NCBI GenBank assembly: GCA_027382625.1 | Contig: JAJKFJ010021923.1 | Coordinates: forward strand, 124,001-188,000 | DNA: 64,000 nucleotides | Direction: 5' to 3' | Origin: Tetmemena sp. SeJ-2015 | Taxonomy: Eukaryota; Ciliophora; Spirotrichea; Sporadotrichida; Oxytrichidae | In this document: positions 58,077-64,000 of the stretch, one piece after another | Layout of the letters: each line of letters starts with the position of its first letter | Numbering within the stretch: position 1 is the stretch's first letter | Made by a program: the position numbers and the translations under genes | The notes under the pieces: generated by a model | What the model saw: only the letters and a program-made list of their open reading frames with translations | What the model was told of the DNA's origin: nothing | The model's database searches: none

Positions 58077-58370
58077 TCTATTGTCTTGTATTTTCATTTT
58101 GATAACAAAAATTTAATCTAACATTATATAAATTTTAAGCTAATTATATAATAAATATGAATGAGAAGATTTTATTAGAATTTTATATGCTTTAAAGACT
58201 TAAATCAATTTAGCAATATTATATTAAAATAAAATAAATTTCTATATAATTTTTTATGATAAAACCTTCGTACCAATATAATGCCAAGTTTGCAAAAATG
58301 CAAGGTAAATAAGTTGAATTTATGCTAAAATAAATCCAAACTAAAATTTGCTTTGAGAGATAAAGAATAT

Positions 58371-59093
58371 TCAAGCTGCTTTGATTTCCTTCTCTTTGGC
58401 ATCAAAATGCTTTTTAGCATCAGCTTCCTTTGCTAAGATGATCTTATCAAGGTCCTTTTAGAAGACCTTGATCTCTTCCTGTGGAAGAATCTTTCCTAGC
58501 TTTTTAGTTGTCTCTTGCATTTCATGGCGAGTGTCTTTTACTGCTAACTTGAAGTCATCGTTAAAATATAGATAAGAAGTAAGTTAATACTTTTGATCTA
58601 CTTGATTGCTGCTTCAATATGCTCCTTTTTAGAGGTGCCCAACTTAACTTTGATATCTTTGCCTTCTAAAATGCATTAAACATCAAACTCGGAACGCTGG
58701 AGTGCTTTAAGAACCTCATCTTTAACAGTCTCATCAAAAACCTTAACAAGAAGGTTGCTGTTTCCTTTCACAATAGTTTGGCATAAATCTCAATTAAGAT
58801 TAAAAGTTAAAAATTCTCCAAATGAGTGTAATTCACCATAAGCATTGACTTCAATATGATCAAATATATCGGGGGCTGCTCTTCCTGACTTTACCTGCTT
58901 CAATTTTTCCTGTGCTTCCTCAATAGCAGCCTATATGATAATTACACTATTTAATTATTACATCTAGTGAGGTCTCAAAGTCACTCTTAACAGTATTTAG
59001 GTCCTTGCCTTCAAATTAGGAGTGTACCTCTTCTTTCTCCTTTTGCTTTTTGTCCTCCTTTTTGTTTTTATCATTCTTAGCTGCGAATGCCAT
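58371..59093 (-). CDS. ribosome recycling factor (organellar type)
   Basis: Releases ribosomes from mRNA after termination, here presumably in mitochondria. ATG 59093-59091 (MAFAAKNDKNKKEDKKQKEK) to TGA 58373-58371. RRF blocks: AIEEAQEKLKQVKSGRAAPD, IFDHIEVNAYGELHSFGDL, NLLVKVFDETVKDEVLKALQ, RSEFDVQCILEGKDIKVKL, ETTKKLGKILPQEEIKVFQK, and the C-terminal helix ILAKEADAKKHFDAKEKEIK. The RxGRAxP signature is KSGRAAP. A 35-nt GT-AG intron lies at about 58934-58968. IESs at 58792-58818 (pointer TCTC) and 58565-58587 (pointer GTTAA). No clear mitochondrial presequence, though the N terminus is Lys-rich. Confidence 0.88.
58565..58587 (-). other. 23-bp IES in RRF, pointer GTTAA
   Basis: GTTAA at 58560-58564 and 58583-58587 (TTAAC on the coding strand). 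Excision joins IEAAIKQIKS to INDDFKLAVKD. Confidence 0.85.
58792..58818 (-). other. 27-bp IES in RRF, pointer TCTC
   Basis: TCTC at 58788-58791 and 58815-58818 (GAGA on the coding strand). Excision removes an in-frame TGA and joins ELHSFG to DLCQTIVKGNSN. Confidence 0.85.
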
Positions 59094-59397
59094 TCGACTG
59101 ATAGATAGCAAGCCCATGCAAGGTGATGGCATTTGCGAAGTCAGTTGGAAGTTAAGTAAATCTTAAATCAAATCTTTAAGATCTACCCATATCTGAGAGA
59201 TTTTAATCTTCCAATATGAATTTATGTGAATTTAGGAATTAACTTAAGAAATCAAACATCGATCTTATACTCCTCCAAACAAGACACACTTTAGAATTAA
59301 AAGCTTTACAGAGCGCGCTTTCTCTTGTTTAAAACTCTTTAAAAGCTAAAGGAAAAAGTTCCTACATTTATTCTAAATCATACCATTTTATTGCTGG

Positions 59398-60253
59398 ATG
59401 TTCGAAGCTAAAACACTGACGGACAAACCTTGAAAAGAATAGTAGAGGCAATCAAAGATCTGGTGACAGATGTAAACATAGACGCTACACCAACTGGTCT
59501 TTCTCTCTAAGCTATGGATTCATCCCATGTCGCACTTGTCAATTTGCATTTGTCAATGGAGGGATTTGAAAAATACAGATGCGATAGAAATCTAACTCTA
59601 GGAATAAGTATCACGAATCTTGCCAAAGTTATGAAATTAGTGAACAGCAATGACTCAATAACGCTGAAATGCGAAGATGAACCTACTTATTTAACTATCA
59701 TGTGCATCAATCAAAGTAAGTTCGTTAACCATTTTGATCTTTAAATTCTAATCATTCCTATTATTGACTGTACTTATTTTTGCTTATAGAATTGGATAGA
59801 ACCACTACTTTCAACATAAACCTCATTACTTTAGACTCAGAGCACTTGGGAATTCCTGAAACAGAATATACCTCTGAGATAACCATGAACTCAACTGAGT
59901 TCTCAAAGCTATGCAAAGAGCTATACGTGCTATCTGAGACAGTTGAGTTTGAAATTGCTTCAACCTATGTCAAATTTTCAGTTGAAGGCGAAGTAGGAAG
60001 CGGCTCTATTAAAATCTAAACTGGTGGTGGCTTTGCTGCAGAAGATGCAGCTAACATGGCGAAAGAGGAAGATACAGTCAAACTTTCATTCGCTTTGAGG
60101 TATCTCAATCTTTTCAACAAAGCATACACTCTTTCAAGTTAAGTAAAGCTAAGCATGGCAGCTGAGACTCCGCTAGTTGTTGAGTATGAAGTTGAATAAC
60201 TTGGAACCTTAAAGTACTATCTTGCTCCTAAGATTACTGACGGAGCAAATTGA
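59398..60253 (+). CDS. PCNA: proliferating cell nuclear antigen (PCNA, DNA sliding clamp)
   Basis: Trimeric clamp for replicative polymerases. ATG 59398 (MFEAKTL), stop TGA 60251-60253. Conserved blocks: LKRIVEAIKDLVTDVNID, LQAMDSSHVALVNLHLSMEG, FEKYRCDRNLTLGISITNL, LDSEHLGIPETEYTSEITMN (interdomain region), VKFSVEGEVGSGSIKI, FALRYLNLFNKAYTLS and PLVVEYEVEQLGTLKYYLAP, the last containing the PIP-box-binding groove region. One GT-AG intron 59716-59789 (74 nt). No IES needed. A one-base slip near 59420 (after KTLT) breaks the frame; since PCNA is essential and otherwise perfect, this is most simply an assembly error. Confidence 0.95.
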
Positions 60254-60615
60254 AAGGAAAATTATAAATAATTTCTTAATTAAAAACACTTTCCCAAATC
60301 TATCTTCTAATTAGATTCTGATTTGTCTTCTTTAGAGTGACTTTTGAAGTTTCGATAAGAAAGTTAAGCTTTTGTAATTATGATTGAAATTAAATGGGAA
60401 AATGGAAAATCTAAAAAGCAAAATTTTCTTCTATCAAAGGCACTTGTTTTCAACTATCGTTTCCTCTTTTTATTGCATGGCTGCTTCAAGCTCTACTTCA
60501 TCATATATCATATCCTTTTCGATATGGTGATTTCTGACCCAATAAAGTTAGTTTACTGGCTCTTGAATATTTTCTTGTAATTTTAATGAGATAATTCTAA
60601 TCAACAAGATCAGCA
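60254..60615. other. gap between convergent genes
   Basis: Holds the 3' flanks of PCNA and the coiled-coil gene. Open frames here are short and AT-driven; no gene supported. Confidence 0.5.
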
Positions 60616-62420
60616 TCAGTTTTCATTTAAAATAAGAATTTTTGAAATAGTTCTCACAATCTATTGCTGGACCTTAAAATAAATAATAAATCCTCTCCAT
60701 CTTAGATCAATTTTAATAGCTTGCCTTTTTTCTAAATCGAAGATACTTCTACCTATAATGCAAAGTTGCGATAAGCAAGAATCATCAACCTACTCTGCAG
60801 GAAGTAGATCTTTAAGCTGCTTTGAGCCCCTTACATTTTCTTAAAATTTCTTCTGAATAAGGATACTGCTTCTTATGGAAATGCAATCGTTTTAATTTTG
60901 AAGATCAGCAATACCGTACTCAGTGTTCTTTTAATTTGATATGGAAAAAATGTCCTTTTTTGGATTTTTGAAATATCTAGTTCAATTTATGTCTTATTAT
61001 GTATTTTTCTAGTCTGGTGGTTGTTTGATTTCTTATTTCTAAATTTAAATTTTATGGTGTAACTTTTGGTATTCCTTGATTAAGTAAATATCTGTAAGAT
61101 TTCATTTGAGCTTTAGCTTCTGAGTTCTATTTTCGATCTGGGGCATTTTTAAAAACCAAAATATTTTTATTTTGGTATACAGCTTCAATTGGATCTTCAA
61201 GTCTTGAAACTTAATTAGAGTTAACTTTAGAAGATTTAATTTGAGAAAATAGATTTGGCTTTCTAATGATTTCAATGGGCACATTCCTGTCATCTTTTAT
61301 TTTATAAGCTATCCCTTGATGAATTGGGCCACTACTTTCACAATACTCCATCTATTGTTATTCAGGCTTAATTTAGCCATTAAGGGGTGGTTCTTCGTAT
61401 CTTAAACTCATTTTCCATCCTCGAGCATCTCCAAATTTCTCTTGGATGGTTTACACCTTGTCAAGAAGTTATTTTATTTCAGTTTGCACTCTGAAGTTTT
61501 CTTACTGCTCTATGATAGAGGCGGCCTTTTAATTTATCATAGAATCGCTAAACTTAATAAAAGAATATACATTAGTCAATTATCAGGGAAGAAGTTTAGA
61601 AATCCTTGTCTTCATTTATAATTTCTGCCTATTCCAAAAAATATTAACATAAGTTTATCAGTAAATAACTTTTCAGTAAGAAATATCTCATCAAATTTAA
61701 AAATTAAATTATTTTCCCTTAAAAATGAATGCCTTGATTTTTATGGAAGTAAGTACTTCAAATATATTTCTATAAATAAGGGTTATATAAGTTTTAGCAA
61801 TGAAAAGATTATAAATAAATGTAGATAGAATTTTCCATATGTTTTTATTAGATAGATTCCAGTTTTATTCAATTGCTTGGTAGTTTTGAAGAGCTCTTTC
61901 TTCACGTTGCTGAGCGAGTTTAGTTGACAGATTTTTATGAGAATTTATAATCAATTATTTTTAGCCTTTTAAGCTGGAATCCTCCTTGAACTTAATTTTA
62001 AAATAGTTTAAATTTAGTTTTAATTAAAATTTAATGTTTTTTATTTCGAAGATAGCTTAAATTATATTTTAATGCTAAATAATTTTAGTTGCTTGAACAT
62101 AGAATGTGACTAGAAGTGATTATGAAGATTGTGAGTTTATTTGATTCTATTCTCTATCTTCTCGATCTCTGCGAGAAGGTAGTTTTTTGAGATTTTGATA
62201 TACTGCTAGCCTGCTTTATTAGTTTTAAGCTGACTTTGCTATTGCTGTCTTCTCTAATTAAAAGCACTGGTGATTCTGATTGCAGAATTTTTCTTATCTT
62301 GTTGCATGATATTCAAGGTACTTTGCACCTTCACTTACTCCATTTGGTAGTCATTATACTTATCTCCACTCAGATCCTAAAGCTTCAGATTACTCAAGCT
62401 CCTAGAATCAAAATTTTATA
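60616..62420 (-). CDS. unrecognised coiled-coil protein
   Basis: Stop TGA 60618-60616. Reading upstream to downstream: SRSLSNLKLQDLSGDKYNDY, QVKVQSTLNIMQQDKKNSA, RRQQQQSQLKTNKAGQQY, YLLAEIEKIENRIKQTHNL, then after a break LSTKLAQQREERALQNYQAI. Then a long continuous frame at 61550-60924: FSDSMINQKAASIIEQQENF, LLDKVQTIQEKFGDARGWK, NGQIKPEQQQMEYCESSGP, IKDDRNVPIEIIRKPNLFS. A one-base slip near 60920 leads to EYGIADLQNQNDCISIRSS, then LKDLLPAEQVDDSCLSQLCI and RQAIKIDLRWRGFIIYF. Family unknown; a cytoskeletal or ciliary role would only be a guess. The start codon, near or above 62420, was not identified. Confidence 0.55.
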
Positions 62421-62995
62421 GCACTGAAATATTTTCCAATTTAAAAGCCAGGAAAATATTTTATTAAAGTGTACAGAGCTATCCAAATTCAAATTGTCAA
62501 ATCAATTTCAAGCAACGTTCAATTTCTTTTACTAATTATAATTAGCTGTTTAATTTAAATTCTATAATTATTAATTTAAAAGTTATTAATATTTAATAAA
62601 TTAAGAATCATTATTCCTTTGATTGGTAGTTTTGCTGTTCTTCCTGCTTATTTGCTAGCTTTCATAATTTTTGAAATAAAATAAACTGGTTTTTGTTTAT
62701 TTTTATTTTGGTATAAGTTTTTAAATTTAGTATTAAATATGTAAAATTCAAGTCAAGTTCTTAAAAAGCTCTTGAGAAATTAGCAAAGAAAACAGTTCAA
62801 ACTCATATTAAGAACAATTAATAAGCCATGAAATCTTAAAAATCAATGAAATTTAAAATAACAAATAATTCAGATTCTGCAATTATAGTAATCGGCCATT
62901 TCAATCCAACGATCAAAATCTATAATTCTTATAATTATAAATGGATTATAATACTCATTCTCAATAAATTATTTAGTTTTGTATTTTTATTATAT
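62421..62995. other. AT-rich gap without supported gene
   Basis: Mostly A/T with no coding frame; probably flanking DNA and possibly a first segment of the coiled-coil gene below. Confidence 0.4.
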
Positions 62996-63205
62996 TCAAA
63001 TTAGTTTACGATATAATGATAAAAATATTTCATAATTGGTAAGCTTGCTGTCAGTAACCACGGGTCTTGAAACTACTTCAGTTGTCTTAATTTTGGGTAC
63101 ACTTGCAAATTAACTTTATGATAGATTGTTTACTTATTTTTCTTAATAAGTTGGCAGATTTGCCAAGTAGTCGTCAACCTACCCTATAATTTGTCTCTTA
63201 GGCAT
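62996..63205 (-). CDS. small unrecognised ORF
   Basis: ATG 63205-63203 (MPKRQIIGQVDDYLANLPTY) to TGA 62998-62996, 69 residues, including SVPKIKTTEVVSRPVVTDSK. The same frame is open upstream to about 63502 (MADLLLRLARLIWALTIS), so the protein may be longer, but that part is AT-driven. No family recognised. Confidence 0.35.
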
Positions 63206-63689
63206 GTTGGATGAAGACAGCCTTAAATAATAAATATTCTTTCTTGTTAATTAAGAGCGGATAACTTACTAAAGTGAGATATACTTGAAGCTGGTCTCGC
63301 ATTCAAATAATTTTTATTTAGTTTGGATATAATTACCATTTCTATTTTATACTACAATTATTTAATAAGGAATTTAAGCTCTCAGAATAGTTTTATATGA
63401 AGTTTTAATTTAGATTGCTATCTTTTGAAGGAATATTTAGGAAATAGTTAGAGCCCAGATCAGCCTGGCTAATCTCAGTAACAGATCTGCCATTCAACTA
63501 TTGATTAATAAGATTTTAGTTGCATTTTTAATTATGCAAATCATTATTTTTGAATCGTGATGGCTAAAGAATTTAACAATTATCATAAATTTATATTTAT
63601 TATAATTATCCATAAGTTATTTATATTTTCTCAAATTGTATAAATAATAGAAATACTCAATAAAAAAAATAAAAATATGTGAGAATAAA

Positions 63690-63838
63690 AGAAGTTAGGA
63701 ATGCTCATTTTATATATTCTTGACTGGGGTATCATTCATTTCTTAGGTGTTTTAAATTGAAAATCAAGTGTGAGTTTTGTCTTCATCTAAAACTGCTTGT
63801 AGGACTGCGTTCTCTGAATATCGCTTTGCAACAAACAT
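63690..63838 (-). CDS. small unrecognised gene fragment
   Basis: ATG 63838-63836 opens MFVAKRYSENAVLQAVLDED and KTHT before a TGA. Beyond it the same frame reads NTQEMNDTPVKNIQNEHSQ, so a short IES around 63755-63765 may be present. The end was not determined. Family unknown. Confidence 0.35.
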
Positions 63839-64000
63839 TCTTAATTTTTGGATGCATTGGAAATAAATTCATTGATTTCCAATTAAAAATACTTTAAAAA
63901 TCATCAATATGATTTAGTTTATGTGAAGTTAAATTATAAATAAATAGTAAAAAATCATCATAATAATAATTGAAAATGCAAAAAGGTATTCTTGCTTTAA

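Noticed and set aside
1..64000. Telomere repeats, TBE-type transposons, tRNA/rRNA genes, CRISPR arrays
   Set aside because: No C4A4/G4T4 tracts, transposase-like frames, tRNA B-box/cloverleaf patterns or regularly spaced repeats were noticed by eye; a systematic scan was not possible.

Overview
This window looks like micronuclear (germline) DNA of a spirotrich, probably hypotrich, ciliate of the Oxytricha/Stylonychia type. Three lines of evidence support this. First, reading frames work only if TAA and TAG are glutamine and TGA is the sole stop (14-3-3, NSF, PCNA, RCC1 and ribosome recycling factor all read this way). Second, the coding frames are broken by short AT-rich segments flanked by 2-7 bp direct repeats. 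Removing the segment plus one repeat copy restores the conserved protein, which is the signature of internal eliminated sequences (IESs) between macronuclear-destined segments (MDSs) with pointers. Third, ordinary GT...AG introns of about 35-120 nt occur as well. Euplotes-type code (UGA = Cys) is excluded because TGA terminates the genes.

Layout, left to right. 0-6 kb: an unknown partial gene, a multi-membrane protein, an unknown Gln-rich gene and 14-3-3 (all minus), then a SHIPPO/STPG-like cilia protein (plus). 6.2-9.7 kb: a TBC1D5-like Rab-GAP (minus). 10-13.5 kb: a long coiled-coil protein with a beta-sandwich-like tail. 13.6 kb: a small Tim chaperone. 14.1-16.1 kb: a convergent pair of related CAP-like proteins. 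16.5-18.4 kb: a CCDC113/CCDC96-type axonemal protein facing a VOC/glyoxalase-fold protein. 18.6-33.5 kb: a minus-strand family of membrane-anchored alpha/beta-hydrolase-like paralogs, interrupted between 21.95 and 29.4 kb by RPB10 (lacking its first exon), a MARCH-type RING-CH ligase and three less certain coding regions. 33.5-46.7 kb: mostly unrecognised Gln/Asn-rich or coiled-coil proteins plus an RCC1-repeat gene. 47-54.3 kb: NSF and an ALIX/BRO1 homolog, both vesicle and membrane-remodelling factors, next to each other. 54.7-64 kb: a small unknown gene, a KHDC4-like KH-domain protein, ribosome recycling factor, PCNA, a coiled-coil gene and small unknown genes.

Most genes have MDSs in linear order on one strand, so they are not scrambled. 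The exceptions are RPB10 and one hydrolase paralog, whose 5' parts are not adjacent. Several genes, including PCNA, contain single-base frame slips best explained by residual sequencing or assembly error. Gene borders given here are germline borders and include IESs. I found no tRNA or rRNA gene, CRISPR array, telomeric repeat or recognisable transposon. All calls are by eye; no searches were run.
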